Positions 32,996-42,442 of a stretch of 64,000 nt of DNA are shown one piece after another. How positions within the stretch are numbered: the stretch's first letter is position 1; each line of letters opens with the position of its first letter. Location: NCBI GenBank assembly GCA_040216765.1, contig JAVJON010000041.1, positions 89,543 to 153,542 of the forward strand. Reading direction: 5' to 3'. The notes below the pieces were generated by a model that saw nothing but the letters and a program-made list of their open reading frames with translations, was not told the origin of the DNA and searched no databases. The translations under genes were made by a program, and so were the position numbers. The stretch comes from Marinibaculum sp040216765 (GTDB lineage Bacteria; Pseudomonadota; Alphaproteobacteria; Ferrovibrionales; Ferrovibrionaceae).

Positions 32996-34840
32996 TCAGC
33001 GGTTGAGGTTCAGCTTGGCATCCTTCTCCGGATCGATCCACCAGGTATCGACCAGGCCAAGGGCATAGGCCGGTTGCACCGCCGGCCGGCCGAAGCGGTC
33101 CCAATAGGCCAGCCGGAACTTGCCGGAATAGAACTGCGGCACCGCGTACTGGCCCCACATCAGCACCCGGTCCAGCGCGCTGACCGCCGTGCGCAGGCTC
33201 TCGCGGTCCTTGGCCTGGACGATCTGCTCGACCAGCGCGTCGACCGCCGGATTGTCGATGCCGGAGAAGTTGAAGCTGCCGACCATGTCGGCGGACCGCG
33301 AGCTCCAGATGTTGCGCTGCTCCACGCCGGGGGTCAGCGGCTGCGCGAAACGGCGCACGATGACGTCGTAGTCGAACTGCCGCACCCGGTTCTCGTAGGA
33401 CGCCACGTCCACCACCCGGATCTTCGCGTCGATGCCCAGCCGCTGCAGGTTCTGGATATAGGGGTTCAGGACACGGGCGTAGAGCCCCTCGTAGAGCAGG
33501 AATTCCAGGGTGAAGGGCGCTCCGGTCTCGCCGTTCACCAGCTTGCCGTCGCGGATCACCCAGCCGGCGTCCTGCAGCAGCCTGCCGGCCTCGCGCAGGT
33601 TCGCGCGGGTCGCCCGGGAATCGCCATGGACCGGGTTCTCGAACGGCTTCTCGAAGACCTCCGCCGCAACCTCGGCCCGCCAGGGCTCCAGCAGGGCCAG
33701 TTCCGCCTCGCTTGGCGCGCCCTCGTGGCGCATGTCGGAATTCTCGAACATCGAGCCCATGCGGGTATAGATCCCGTAGAACAGGGTCTCGTTCATCCAC
33801 TGGAAGTCGAAGGCGAGGTCCAGCGCCGCGCGCACCCGCCGGTCGGCAAGCTGCGGCCGGCGCGTGTTCAGGAACAGCGCCTGCACGCCGGACGGGCTGT
33901 CGTCGGGCAGTTCCATGCGCTTGATCCGGCCATCCGCCACCGGCGGGCGGCCGTCGAAGCCGCTCGCCCAGTCGCGGGCGACATTGACCACCCGCCAGTC
34001 GAAGGCGCCGGCGAACAGCGCCTCCTGGGCGATGTCGCGGTCGCGGAAATACTCCACCCGCACCCGGTCGAAATTGTGCCGGCCGACATTCGCCGGCAGG
34101 TCCTTCGCCCAATAGTCCGGCACCCGCTGGTAGGTGATCGACCGTCCCTGGTCGGCCTCCACGATCCGGTAGGGGCCGCTGCCCAGCGGCGGGTCCATGG
34201 TGGTCGCGGCGAAGTCGCGCCCCGTAAACCAGGCTTTCGACATGATCGGCTGGGCGGCCACCGCCAGCGGCAGGTCGCGGCGGCTCTCGGCCGGCTTGAA
34301 ATGGAACACCACGCGGTGCGGCCCTTCCGCCTCGACCCGGTCCAGGTCGGCGAACAGCAATTGCAGGCTGGGATGCCCCTTGTCGCGGATCGCGTCGAAG
34401 GTGAAGACGACATCCTCCGAGGTGATCGGCGTGCCGTCATGCCAGCGTGCCGCCGGGTTCAGGTTGAACGCCGCCCAGGCGCGATCCTGCGGCATCTCGA
34501 CGGTTTCGGCGATCAGGCCGTACATGGCGTCCGGCTCGTCCTCGGCACGGGCCATCAGGCTGTCGAAATGCAGCGGGGTCAGTTCCGCCAGGTTGCCCTT
34601 CAGGATCAGCGGATTCAGGTTGTCGTAGGATTGCAGCGCCCAGGTGCGCATCTCGCCGCCTTTCGGCGCGTCGGGATTGGCATAGTCGAAATGGGCAAAG
34701 TCCGGCCCGTATTTCAGTTCCCCGAAGGTCGACAGGCCGTGGCGGGTGACTGTCTCGGCAGCCACCGGCGCGGCAAGGGCGATACAGGCCAGCACCATCA
34801 GGGCAAGCGCGCGGCGCGGAAAGGTCGGATCCTGAATCAT
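32996..34840 (-). CDS. yejA: Extracellular peptide-binding protein (YejA-type), copy 1
   Basis: A 614-residue SBP_bac_5-type periplasmic protein. A signal peptide (RALALMVLACIALAAPVAA) precedes HGLSTFGELKYGPDFAHFDYANPDAPKGGEMRTWA, the opening typical of YejA. The family block ARWHDGTPITSEDVVFTFDAI and GSGPYRIVEADQGRSITYQRVPDYW follow. The C-terminus ends PAYALGLVDTWWIDPEKDAKL. Start is ATG 34840 rather than the TTG three bases upstream. This copy is next to yejB and is probably the dedicated partner of the YejBEF complex, delivering peptides or a peptide antibiotic. Confidence 0.9.
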   Translation of the reverse strand: MIQDPTFPRRALALMVLACIALAAPVAAETVTRHGLSTFGELKYGPDFAHFDYANPDAPKGGEMRTWALQSYDNLNPLILKGNLAELTPLHFDSLMARAEDEPDAMYGLIAETVEMPQDRAWAAFNLNPAARWHDGTPITSEDVVFTFDAIRDKGHPSLQLLFADLDRVEAEGPHRVVFHFKPAESRRDLPLAVAAQPIMSKAWFTGRDFAATTMDPPLGSGPYRIVEADQGRSITYQRVPDYWAKDLPANVGRHNFDRVRVEYFRDRDIAQEALFAGAFDWRVVNVARDWASGFDGRPPVADGRIKRMELPDDSPSGVQALFLNTRRPQLADRRVRAALDLAFDFQWMNETLFYGIYTRMGSMFENSDMRHEGAPSEAELALLEPWRAEVAAEVFEKPFENPVHGDSRATRANLREAGRLLQDAGWVIRDGKLVNGETGAPFTLEFLLYEGLYARVLNPYIQNLQRLGIDAKIRVVDVASYENRVRQFDYDVIVRRFAQPLTPGVEQRNIWSSRSADMVGSFNFSGIDNPAVDALVEQIVQAKDRESLRTAVSALDRVLMWGQYAVPQFYSGKFRLAYWDRFGRPAVQPAYALGLVDTWWIDPEKDAKLNLNR

Positions 34841-35048
34841 CAACGGCTACGGGCCTTCGGTGGCGGCGGGACGGTCGGCCGGGCAGTCTGACGCGCGGGG
34901 GCGCCAAGGAGCAAGCCGACCGGCGGCGCCGCGCGGTGGCACCGGAATGCCGAAACCGTCCGGTCGGCCTTTTCCGGGACGAACATGGCAGGGTCGGGGC
35001 AGGCGAATGACCGAGGGCGACAGGCATGTTGTTCGATGCCCGCCCCGA

Positions 35049-35426
35049 TCAGATGTCCTGCGCGAAGCAGAGCAGGTATCCGTGAGGATCCTCGATGCCG
35101 AGTTCGCGCAGGCCATAGGGCTGGTCCTCCGGCCCCCAGCGGACCGTGGGCCTGCCGGCCAGGCGCCTGGCCTCCGCATCGACATCCCCGACGAACAGGT
35201 AGATCAGGCCCGACATGGCCGGCCCTGGCCGATCCTCGATCCGGTGGCAGAAGAACCAGATCCTGGCTGTGCCTTTCGGCCCGGTCCGGGCAACCTCCGC
35301 CCAGATCGCCCGGCCGCCTTCGTTCCAGCTGCCGCTGTGCGCGAAGCCGAGGCATTCGGTGTAGAAGCCGACAGCTGCCGCCACGTCGGGGACGTAGAGG
35401 CTCACCGTCAGTGCGGCGCGATCCAT
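35049..35426 (-). CDS. VOC-family (glyoxalase/bleomycin-resistance-like) protein
   Basis: A 125-residue single-domain VOC protein: MDRAALTVSLYVPDVAAAVGFYTECLGF at the N-terminus, LIYLFVGDVDAEARRLAGR in the middle and GIEDPHGYLLCFAQ at the end, giving the two beta-alpha-beta-beta-beta units. VOC members include glyoxalases, dioxygenases and antibiotic-binding proteins, and the exact role cannot be read from sequence. It begins 7 bases after the stop of the second yejA-like gene, so it is probably transcribed with it, and lies 208 bases upstream of the first copy. A role in resistance to a compound taken up by this transporter is only a guess. Confidence 0.82.
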   Translation of the reverse strand: MDRAALTVSLYVPDVAAAVGFYTECLGFAHSGSWNEGGRAIWAEVARTGPKGTARIWFFCHRIEDRPGPAMSGLIYLFVGDVDAEARRLAGRPTVRWGPEDQPYGLRELGIEDPHGYLLCFAQDI

Positions 35427-35433
35427 GGCCGGC

Positions 35434-37302
35434 CTATTCGGCGCCCTTCAATGCCGCCGCCTTCGCCCGGTCGATCCACCAGGCCAGGATGTCCACGCCA
35501 TAGGCCGGCGATGTCTCCGGGCGGCCGAACCGGTTCCAGTAGGCGATCCGGTCGGCCTGCAGGTTCCAGCCGGGCACGACATACCAGTTCCAGCCCAGCA
35601 CCCGGTCCAGGGCGCGGGTCGCCGCGACCAGGGTCTCGCGATCCTCGGCGAAGATCACGTTGTCGATCAGCTTGTCGACGGCGGGGTCGGTGATGCCGGC
35701 ATAGTTGCGGCTGGACGGGTCGTCGGCGGCATCGCTGGAAAAGAAGCTGCGCTGCTCGTTGCCGGGCGATTCCGACTGACCCCATCCGGCATAGATCATG
35801 TCGTAGTCGAAGCTGCGCAGCCGGTTGATGTACTGGCTGGAATCCACCGTGCGCAGGTCGACCGCGATGCCCAGCCGCTGCAGGTTGTCGGCATAGGCCG
35901 CGGCGATCCGCTCGAAGGCCGGCTGCACCAGCAGGAACTCGATGCGCATCTGCTTGCCGTCCGGCCCCACCAGCTTGCCGCCCTGCACGGTCCAGCCGGC
36001 GTCCTGCAGCAGCTTCGTGGCCTGCCGCAGCTGCCGCCGGTCGCGGCCCGAGCCATCGGATTCCGGCGCGGTGTAGGCCGGGCCGAAGACCTCCTCCGGC
36101 ACCTGGTCGCGCAGCGGCTCCAGGAAGGCCAGCTCGGCCGCGGAGGGCGCGCCGGTGGCGGCCAGCTCGGAATTCTCGAAATAGCTGTCGGTGCGGTGGT
36201 ACTGACCGAAGAAGTAGTTCTTGTTCATCCACTCGAAATCGAAGGCGCGCGCGATCGCCTCGCGCACCCGGGGGTCCTGGAACTTCTCCCGCCGCAGGTT
36301 GAAGATGAAGCCGACCAGGCCGCTGGGGCGCTCGGTCTCCACCGTGTCCAGCACCACGTCGCCGCGCTGGCGCGCCGGGAAATCGTAGTCCTGGGCCCAG
36401 ACCCGGGCCGTGGTCTCGGTGCGATAGTCGTAGCGGTCGCTCTTGAACGCCTCCAGCGCGACGGTGGAGTCGCGGTACATGTCGTAGACGATCTCGTCGA
36501 AATTGTTGCGGCCGACATTCAGCGGCAGCCCGGCGCCCCAATAGTCGGGTACCCGCTCGAAGGCGATCGACCGGTTGGCGTCGACCGTCTTGATGCGATA
36601 GGGGCCGGACCCCGGCCAGGGCGCCAGGGTGGTGCGCGAGAAGCGGTCGTCGGCTTCCCACCAGGCCTTCTGGAGCACCGGCAGCTGGCCCATGATCTGC
36701 GGCAGCTCGCGGTTCCTGGGGCCGGAGAAATGGAACTTCACCTCGTGCGGCCCCAGCTTCTCCGCCTTGTCGACATTGGCATAGTAGAAGCGCAGCGAGG
36801 GATCGCCCTCGCTCTTGATCTTGTCGAAGGTGAAGACGACGTCGTCGGCGGTGACCGGCGTGCCGTCATGCCAGCGGGCCTCCGGCCGGAGGGTGAAGCT
36901 CGCCCAGGACAGGTCCTCGGGCACGGTGACGCTCTCGGCGATCAGGCCGTACTCGGCGGAGACATCGTCCAGCGGCGAGGACATCAGGGTCTCGTAGACC
37001 AGGCCGAGGCCGGGCGCCGGTTCGCCGCGCGGCAGCAGCGGATGCAGGCTGTCGAAGCCGCCGATGGCATGCAGCCGCAGCCGGCCGCCCTTCGGGGCGG
37101 CCTCGTTCACATAGTCCAGATGGGTGAAACCCGGCCCGTATTTCGGCTTGCCGATCAAGGACAGGGCATGGGTGGGCGCGGGATCCGGCTGCTGGGCGGC
37201 GGCGTCCTGCCAGGACAGGCCGGCCAGTCCGACGATCGCGCCGAGGGCGAGAGAGAGTGCCCGGGAAAGCGTCTGGCTGCGGGAAAGCGATTGGGAGATC
37301 AT
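35434..37302 (-). CDS. Extracellular peptide-binding protein (YejA-type), copy 2
   Basis: A 622-residue paralogue of the first YejA-type protein. Signal region LSRALSLALGAIVGLAGLSWQDAAAQQ, then HALSLIGKPKYGPGFTHLDYVNEAAPKGG. The shared blocks are ARWHDGTPVTADDVVFTFDKI, GSGPYRIKTVDANRSIAFERVPDYWGAGLPLNVGRNNFDEI, and a C-terminal PAYGVDILAWWIDRAKAAALKG. ATG 37302 is preceded by AGGAAGAGG. Two binding proteins for one permease suggest different peptide ligands. The paralogues are similar along their length but clearly diverged, which argues for an old duplication. Confidence 0.88.
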   Translation of the reverse strand: MISQSLSRSQTLSRALSLALGAIVGLAGLSWQDAAAQQPDPAPTHALSLIGKPKYGPGFTHLDYVNEAAPKGGRLRLHAIGGFDSLHPLLPRGEPAPGLGLVYETLMSSPLDDVSAEYGLIAESVTVPEDLSWASFTLRPEARWHDGTPVTADDVVFTFDKIKSEGDPSLRFYYANVDKAEKLGPHEVKFHFSGPRNRELPQIMGQLPVLQKAWWEADDRFSRTTLAPWPGSGPYRIKTVDANRSIAFERVPDYWGAGLPLNVGRNNFDEIVYDMYRDSTVALEAFKSDRYDYRTETTARVWAQDYDFPARQRGDVVLDTVETERPSGLVGFIFNLRREKFQDPRVREAIARAFDFEWMNKNYFFGQYHRTDSYFENSELAATGAPSAAELAFLEPLRDQVPEEVFGPAYTAPESDGSGRDRRQLRQATKLLQDAGWTVQGGKLVGPDGKQMRIEFLLVQPAFERIAAAYADNLQRLGIAVDLRTVDSSQYINRLRSFDYDMIYAGWGQSESPGNEQRSFFSSDAADDPSSRNYAGITDPAVDKLIDNVIFAEDRETLVAATRALDRVLGWNWYVVPGWNLQADRIAYWNRFGRPETSPAYGVDILAWWIDRAKAAALKGAE

Positions 37303-37431
37303 CTGGCCTCTTCCTGGCTGCAACCGCCCGGGCCGGGCCTGCCGGCGGGGCTGCCTCCTATGTAGGACAGAAGATGGCGGCTGCGAACCCGCCCCCGCCA
37401 TGGAGTGCGGGACGAAATCCTCACGCCTGCG

Positions 37432-38250
37432 TCAGACGCCCGCCAGATAGCCGAGGACGGACCGGTGCAGGTCGCGATCGCCGGCGGCGAGCACCCGGCT
37501 GGGTCGGTCGACCGGCAGGGGCGCGCCGCTCCAGTCGGTGATCACGCCGCCGGCGCCCTCGACGATCGTGACCAGGGCGGCGAAGTCGTAGGGCTGCACC
37601 TCGGTGTCGAAGACGATGTCGATCTGGCCGGACGCCAGCAGGCCGTAGATATAGGCATCGCCGCACAGCCGGAACAGGCGCACATCGCCCAGCAGGCGGT
37701 CGCAGGCGGCGCGCTGCGGCGGCGTCAGGAATTCGATGGTCGTGGTGGCCAGGACGGCATCGGCCAGGGCAATGCCGGAGCGACAGCGTACCGTCGCGCC
37801 GTTCTGTGCCGTGCCCACGCCGCGAACGCCCACCCAGCGGTCACCGACGATCGGCTGGTCGATCACCCCCAGCGCGAAGCCGGCCTCGTCGGTCAGGGCG
37901 ATCAGGGTGCAGAACAGCGGCAGGCCGGCGACGAAGGACTTGGTGCCGTCGATCGGGTCGAGGATCCAGAGCTGGCGGGCATCGGGATTGGTGACGCCGA
38001 ATTCCTCGCCGAACACCCCGTGGTCGGGATAGGCCTCGAGAATCAGCTCCCGCATCGCCTGTTCGGCGGCCCGGTCGGCCACGGTCACCGGCGACTTGTC
38101 GTCCTTGCGCTCGACCTGCTGCAGGTTGCGGAACCAGGGCCGCACCGCCTCGCCGGCGGCATCGGCCAGGCGACTGGCGAAACCCGCCAGGTCGCCCAGC
38201 GCGGCGGCGCCCAGGATCTGGCTGGCGGTATCGTCCCCCTGGTCCGTCAT
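37432..38250 (-). CDS. hisN: Histidinol-phosphatase (inositol-monophosphatase family)
   Basis: A 272-residue Mg-dependent phosphatase. Motifs: GEEFG, LDPIDGTKSFVAGLP (metal-binding) and the C-terminal LCGDAYIYGLLASGQIDIVFDTEVQPYDFAALVTIVEGAGGVITDW. The loop RLCGDAY and the QPYDFAAL segment are typical of HisN-type histidinol phosphatases rather than SuhB-type inositol phosphatases. It should dephosphorylate L-histidinol phosphate in histidine synthesis. No other his gene is adjacent. It is followed downstream by a 129-base gap to the yejA-like gene. Confidence 0.87.
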   Translation of the reverse strand: MTDQGDDTASQILGAAALGDLAGFASRLADAAGEAVRPWFRNLQQVERKDDKSPVTVADRAAEQAMRELILEAYPDHGVFGEEFGVTNPDARQLWILDPIDGTKSFVAGLPLFCTLIALTDEAGFALGVIDQPIVGDRWVGVRGVGTAQNGATVRCRSGIALADAVLATTTIEFLTPPQRAACDRLLGDVRLFRLCGDAYIYGLLASGQIDIVFDTEVQPYDFAALVTIVEGAGGVITDWSGAPLPVDRPSRVLAAGDRDLHRSVLGYLAGV

Positions 38251-38319
38251 ATGGGGTCCGTCATGCGGCTTCCGGACTGGCGCCGGGTCCCGGACTACCG
38301 GCCGGGCCCGGCTGCACGC

Positions 38320-39003
38320 TCAGTGCTTTGCCGGCTCTGCCGCCGAATCGCGCTCCACCGGCGGGGTGACCTCGTCCGACATCCCGCCTCCCTTGGCGGG
38401 CGTCTCGGCGGCGGGCGTCTCGGCAGCCGGCGCATCCGTGGCCGGCGCCTCGGCGGGGACCTCGGGCAGCGGTACGGGGCTCTCCGACAGACTGCGCAGA
38501 TAGGCGACCAGATCGGCGCGCTTCTGCGGGTTCTTCACGCCGGCAAAGGCCATCTTGGTGCCGGGCACATAGGCCTTCGGGTTGGCCAGGAACTCGTCCA
38601 GCGCCTCGAACGACCAGGTGGCGCCCATGGCCGCCATCGATTCGGAATAGGTGAAGTCGTCGCGATGCGCGGTCGGGCCGCCGACGACATTCCAGAGATT
38701 CGGGCCGACCTTGTTCGGGCCGCCCTGTTCGAAGCTGTGGCAGGCGGCGCATTTCTTCGCCTCCTTCATGCCATCCTCGACATCGGCGGTGGCGAGGCGT
38801 ACCGGAATCGGCGCGACCTCGGCCTCCGCCGGGGCAGCCGCGGTGGCATGCCCGGCCTCTGCGTCGGGCACGTCGACCTTGTAGACCGGCTCGTAGAGTT
38901 GCTTCGGGCTGACCAGGATATCCCCGATGGTCCCAATGCCGACAATGATCAGCAGCACGAACAGAACCGCACCGGCGATCTTGTTGAATTCGAACGTATC
39001 CAT
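38320..39003 (-). CDS. cycM: Membrane-anchored c-type cytochrome (CycM-like)
   Basis: A 227-residue cytochrome c of the membrane-bound c552 (CycM) type carrying electrons to terminal oxidases. An N-terminal anchor (IAGAVLFVLLIIVGIGTIGDILV) is followed by a linker, haem motif CAACHSF, the segment GPNLWNVVGG and methionine ligand region GTKMAFAGV. The C-terminal 45 residues are a Pro/Ala/Thr-rich tail (AETPAAETPAKGG repeats), not part of the haem domain. ATG 39003 follows an AGAG-type site. It is divergent from kdsB, as in many Rhodospirillales. Confidence 0.88.
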   Translation of the reverse strand: MDTFEFNKIAGAVLFVLLIIVGIGTIGDILVSPKQLYEPVYKVDVPDAEAGHATAAAPAEAEVAPIPVRLATADVEDGMKEAKKCAACHSFEQGGPNKVGPNLWNVVGGPTAHRDDFTYSESMAAMGATWSFEALDEFLANPKAYVPGTKMAFAGVKNPQKRADLVAYLRSLSESPVPLPEVPAEAPATDAPAAETPAAETPAKGGGMSDEVTPPVERDSAAEPAKH

Positions 39004-39191
39004 GGCGGTTTCTCTACATCGAATTGCCGCTCTCCGCAAAGCGGACGCGCAAGGGAACGGAGGCCCGGTCAAGTGGGCGCGGGGAATGCTCTCGGACTGG
39101 CGATCGGAAACCCGAACTGCGTACCGCAAGAGGAGTAGCCTGTGCACCGGCCCCGGTCATGTGACCAATTGACGCAAGAGGCAAGCTGACC

Positions 39192-39950
39192 ATGTCCCAG
39201 CCCGTCCTGATCGTGATTCCCGCCCGGCTGGCGGCCACGCGCCTGCCGGACAAGCCGCTCGCCATGCTGGGCGATGCGCCGATGATCGTGCAGGTCTGGC
39301 GCCGCGCCGTGGAGGCCGGCCTGGGCCGGGTGGTGGTCGCGGCCGGCGATGCCGCCATCGCCGATGCCGTCGCGGCGGCCGGCGGCGAGGCGGTGCTGAC
39401 CGACCCGGGCCTGCCCAGCGGCACGGACCGGGTCCACGCGGCGGTGCGGCAACTGGACCCGGACCGCCGCTACGGCATCGTTGTGAACCTGCAGGGCGAC
39501 CTGCCGGCGCTGCCGCCGGCAACCGTCGCCGCGGTGCTGGAGCCGCTGCAGGTGCTGGATACCGACATCGCCACCCTGGCGGTCGCCACCCTCGACGAAC
39601 GGGAGCGTGCCGACCCCAACGTGGTGAAGGCGATTCCGGCCCTGCCGGCCGGGCCCGGCGGTGCCGGCGGCCGGTTGGGGCGGGCGCTCTATTTCACCCG
39701 CGCCACGGCGCCCTGGGGGGAGGGGCCGGTCTGGCACCATGTCGGGATCTATGCCTATCGACGGAGCGCGCTGGAGCGCTTCGTCCGGCTGCCGCCATCG
39801 CCGCTGGAGCGGCGCGAAAAGCTGGAGCAGCTGCGCGCGCTGGAGCACGGCCTGTCGATCGGGATCGCCTGCATTGACGCTGTTCCGGCCGGGGTCGATA
39901 CTCCCGAGGATCTCGCCCGCATGCGGGCGCTGTTCTCCCCCCATTCCTGA
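39192..39950 (+). CDS. kdsB: 3-deoxy-manno-octulosonate cytidylyltransferase
   Basis: A 252-residue enzyme activating KDO as CMP-KDO for lipopolysaccharide core. The nucleotide-binding start VIPARLAATRLPDKPLAMLGD, the VVVAAGDAAIADAV segment, PSGTDRVHAAVRQL, VVNLQGDLPALPP and the late HVGIYAYRRSALERFVRLPPSPLERREKLEQLRALEHG all belong to KdsB. The usual QGDEP box reads QGDLP, a common variant. AGAGG precedes ATG 39192. pheA follows 83 bases downstream. Confidence 0.94.
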   Translation: MSQPVLIVIPARLAATRLPDKPLAMLGDAPMIVQVWRRAVEAGLGRVVVAAGDAAIADAVAAAGGEAVLTDPGLPSGTDRVHAAVRQLDPDRRYGIVVNLQGDLPALPPATVAAVLEPLQVLDTDIATLAVATLDERERADPNVVKAIPALPAGPGGAGGRLGRALYFTRATAPWGEGPVWHHVGIYAYRRSALERFVRLPPSPLERREKLEQLRALEHGLSIGIACIDAVPAGVDTPEDLARMRALFSPHS

Positions 39951-40033
39951 GTGCCGCGCTCACTGCCCGGTTTCCGGCAGCCCGGCGCCCATGTCCAGTC
40001 CCTTGCCCTTATGAGCCTAGCCGCGTGACCACG

Positions 40034-40921
40034 ATGACCGATCCAGCCTCCCAGAGCCCCGGGCACGCGCCCGGCACACCGGAAACGCGCATCGCCTTCC
40101 AGGGCCAGCCCGGTGCCTATTCCCATCTGGCCTGCCAGGAGAAGTTTCCGGAACGCGACGCCTTCCCCTGCCCGACCTTCGAGGATGCCTTCGCGGCGGT
40201 GAAGGAGGGCCGGGCGAATCTGGGCATGATCCCGATCGAGAACTCGCTGGCCGGCCGGGTCGCCGACATCCACCATCTGCTGCCCGATTCCGGCCTCTAT
40301 GTGGTGGGCGAGCATTTCCACCGGGTGCGCCACCAGCTGCTGGCCCCGCCCGGCGCCACCCTGGACAGCGTGAAACGCGCGCTGAGCCACGAGCAGGCGC
40401 TGAGCCAATGCCGCCTCGTGCTGCGCGACCTGGGGATCGAGGCGGTGCGGCGGGCCGACACGGCCGGTGCCGCGCGCGAGGTGGCGGAGCGCGGCGATCC
40501 GGCCGAGGCCGCCGTCGCATCGACCCTGGCGGGCGAGATCTATGGGCTGCAGGTGCTGCGCAGCCATATCGAGGACCGGCTGGGCAACACCACCCGGTTC
40601 ATCGTGATGGCGCGCAACCGGGCGGATCCCGACCCGCGCAGCGACACCGCCGCCCTGACCTCGATCATCTTCCAGGTGCGCAGCGTGCCGGCGGCGCTCT
40701 ACAAGGCGCTGGGCGGCTTCGCCACCAACGGTGTCAATGTGGTGAAGCTGGAAAGCTACATGACCGACAGCTTCTTCACCGTCGCGCAGTTCTATGCCGA
40801 GATCGAGGGCCATGTCGCCGATCCGGCCGTGGAACGCGCCTTCGACGAACTGAAATACTTCTCCACCGTGTTCCGGGTGCTCGGCTGCTATCCTGTGTCG
40901 GACTATCGCGCCGGGCGGTGA
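40034..40921 (+). CDS. pheA: Prephenate dehydratase
   Basis: A 295-residue monofunctional enzyme making phenylpyruvate. The N-terminal PDT domain has RIAFQGQPGAYSHLACQEKFP, ENSLAGRVADIHHLLP and the TTRFIVMAR region with the catalytic Thr. The C-terminal ACT regulatory domain carries the Phe-binding pair GALYKALGGFATNGVNVVKLESYM (ESRP-like). No chorismate mutase domain is fused, as usual in alphaproteobacteria. ATG 40034 is preferred to a GTG at 40025, but neither has a strong ribosome binding site. Confidence 0.93.
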   Translation: MTDPASQSPGHAPGTPETRIAFQGQPGAYSHLACQEKFPERDAFPCPTFEDAFAAVKEGRANLGMIPIENSLAGRVADIHHLLPDSGLYVVGEHFHRVRHQLLAPPGATLDSVKRALSHEQALSQCRLVLRDLGIEAVRRADTAGAAREVAERGDPAEAAVASTLAGEIYGLQVLRSHIEDRLGNTTRFIVMARNRADPDPRSDTAALTSIIFQVRSVPAALYKALGGFATNGVNVVKLESYMTDSFFTVAQFYAEIEGHVADPAVERAFDELKYFSTVFRVLGCYPVSDYRAGR

Positions 40922-40968
40922 CCGTCGAGCGGTGACCGGGGGCCTGGCAACAGGGGAAGGCGCCGCCG

Positions 40969-41409
40969 ATGATCGATCATGTATCCGTGGGGGTGACCGC
41001 GCTGGCCGTGGCGGAGCGGCTCTACGAGGCCGCCCTGGCGCCGCTCGGCTACGAGAAGCTGGTGGTGCGGCCGGGCAGCATCGGCTTCGGCAAGCGCTAT
41101 CCGGAATTCTGGCTTCATGCCCGGCCCGCGATGCCGGATGTGCCGGCGGGCATGGGCGACCATGTGGCCCTGCGCGCCGCCAGCCGCGATGCGGTGGACC
41201 TGTTCCACCGCGCGGCCCTGGCCGGCGGCGCCAGCGACGACGGCCGGCCCGGGCTGCGGGCCTATAGCCGCGCGCAGGTCTATTCGGCCTTCATCCGTGA
41301 CCCGGACGGCAACCGTATCGAGGCGATGACGATCGTCGGCGAGGTCAAGGTCGGCGACGCGATCGCGGCGGCGGGGACGGGAGCGGGGACGGGAGCGGAC
41401 GGCGCCTGA
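40969..41409 (+). CDS. VOC-family protein
   Basis: A 146-residue glyoxalase-like protein: MIDHVSVGVTALAVAERLYEAALAPLGYEKLV, SIGFGKRYPEFWLHARP and YSAFIRDPDGNRIEAMTI. The HVSVGV start and DPDGNRIEA end provide the usual metal-site His and Glu positions. The last 20 residues are a low-complexity Gly/Ala tail encoded by a short DNA repeat (GGGACGGGAGC twice). It follows pheA by 47 bases and may be co-transcribed. Activity unknown. Confidence 0.82.
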   Translation: MIDHVSVGVTALAVAERLYEAALAPLGYEKLVVRPGSIGFGKRYPEFWLHARPAMPDVPAGMGDHVALRAASRDAVDLFHRAALAGGASDDGRPGLRAYSRAQVYSAFIRDPDGNRIEAMTIVGEVKVGDAIAAAGTGAGTGADGA

Positions 41410-41415
41410 GGCCGG

Positions 41416-42363
41416 TCAGATCCGTGCCGAGCCGTCCAGCCAGCGCAATGCCAGCTGGTGGGCCAGGCTGAGCGGCGGCGGCATCCGCGGCGAGGCCTGC
41501 ATGTCCAGGCTGGCGGCGGTCATCGCGGCGACTTCGTCGCGGCTGAACCAGCGGGCCTCGTCCAGTTCGTCCTGGTCGACCCGGATCTCCTCGCTGAGCC
41601 CCTCGCCGATGCAGCCGATCATCAGGGAGGACGGGTAGGGCCAGGGCTGCGACGCGACATAGCGCACCGCGCCGACCCGGACAGCGGCCTCTTCCATGAT
41701 CTCCCTGCGGACCGCGTCCTCCATCGATTCGCCCGGCTCGATGAACCCGGCCAGGGCGGAATAGGAGCCTTGCGGGAAGCGTGGCTGGCGGCCGAGCAGG
41801 ACGCGGTCGTCGCGGATCACCAGCATGATCACGACGGGGTCGGTGCGCGGGAAATGCTGCGCGCGGCAATCGGCATCGCTGCATTCCCGCCGATAGCCGC
41901 CATCGGCCACGCCGGTCGAGGCGCCGCAGACCGCACAGAAGCGATGCCGCCGGTGCCAGTCGATCATCGACCTGGCCTGCGCCAGGATCCCGGATTCGGC
42001 CACCGGCAGGCTGGCGGCGATGCTGCGCACATCGATGAACTTGCCCTGCCAGTCCGGGCCCGGCCGGTCCAGGCCGGCCGCATCGATCGCGAAATGGGCC
42101 AGGCCCTCGGCCTCGCCCAGGAAGATGCAGGGGGCCGGCGCGCCCTGCGGCGGGACCAGCAGGTCGAGGATCTGGGCATTGCCGAGCCAGGCGATGCGCG
42201 CGCCGTCGGGGCCGCGCGGATCGACGAACGCCTTCAGGTCGCCGCTGAGCAGCAGGAAGCGGCTGTCAGGGTCGCGCAGCCGTTCGGTGCGCCAGTCGTC
42301 CTTGCCCCGATGGGCGGACTGGCGGTCGAGCGGATTGGCGGTGAAGCAGATGGGCGGGTGCAT
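41416..42363 (-). CDS. nudC: NAD(+) diphosphatase / decapping hydrolase
   Basis: A 315-residue Nudix enzyme of the NudC type, which cleaves NADH and NAD-capped RNA. The zinc ribbon is CAVCGAST...CSDADC at mid-protein, followed by a Nudix box (GFIEPGESMEDAVRREIMEEAAV) and the NudC-specific SQPWPYPSSLM motif directly after. The N-terminal part is a diverged NADH-pyrophosphatase-N domain. ATG 42363 starts MHPPICFTANPLDRQS. It is convergent with the VOC gene (6 bases between stops). Confidence 0.93.
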   Translation of the reverse strand: MHPPICFTANPLDRQSAHRGKDDWRTERLRDPDSRFLLLSGDLKAFVDPRGPDGARIAWLGNAQILDLLVPPQGAPAPCIFLGEAEGLAHFAIDAAGLDRPGPDWQGKFIDVRSIAASLPVAESGILAQARSMIDWHRRHRFCAVCGASTGVADGGYRRECSDADCRAQHFPRTDPVVIMLVIRDDRVLLGRQPRFPQGSYSALAGFIEPGESMEDAVRREIMEEAAVRVGAVRYVASQPWPYPSSLMIGCIGEGLSEEIRVDQDELDEARWFSRDEVAAMTAASLDMQASPRMPPPLSLAHQLALRWLDGSARI

Positions 42364-42442
42364 GGGGCCGCGAAGATGGCACAGGCCTGTCTGCCCGACA
42401 AGCAGTCCGTGTGCCGTGTGGCGCGGTGCCGCCGGCCTCCGG

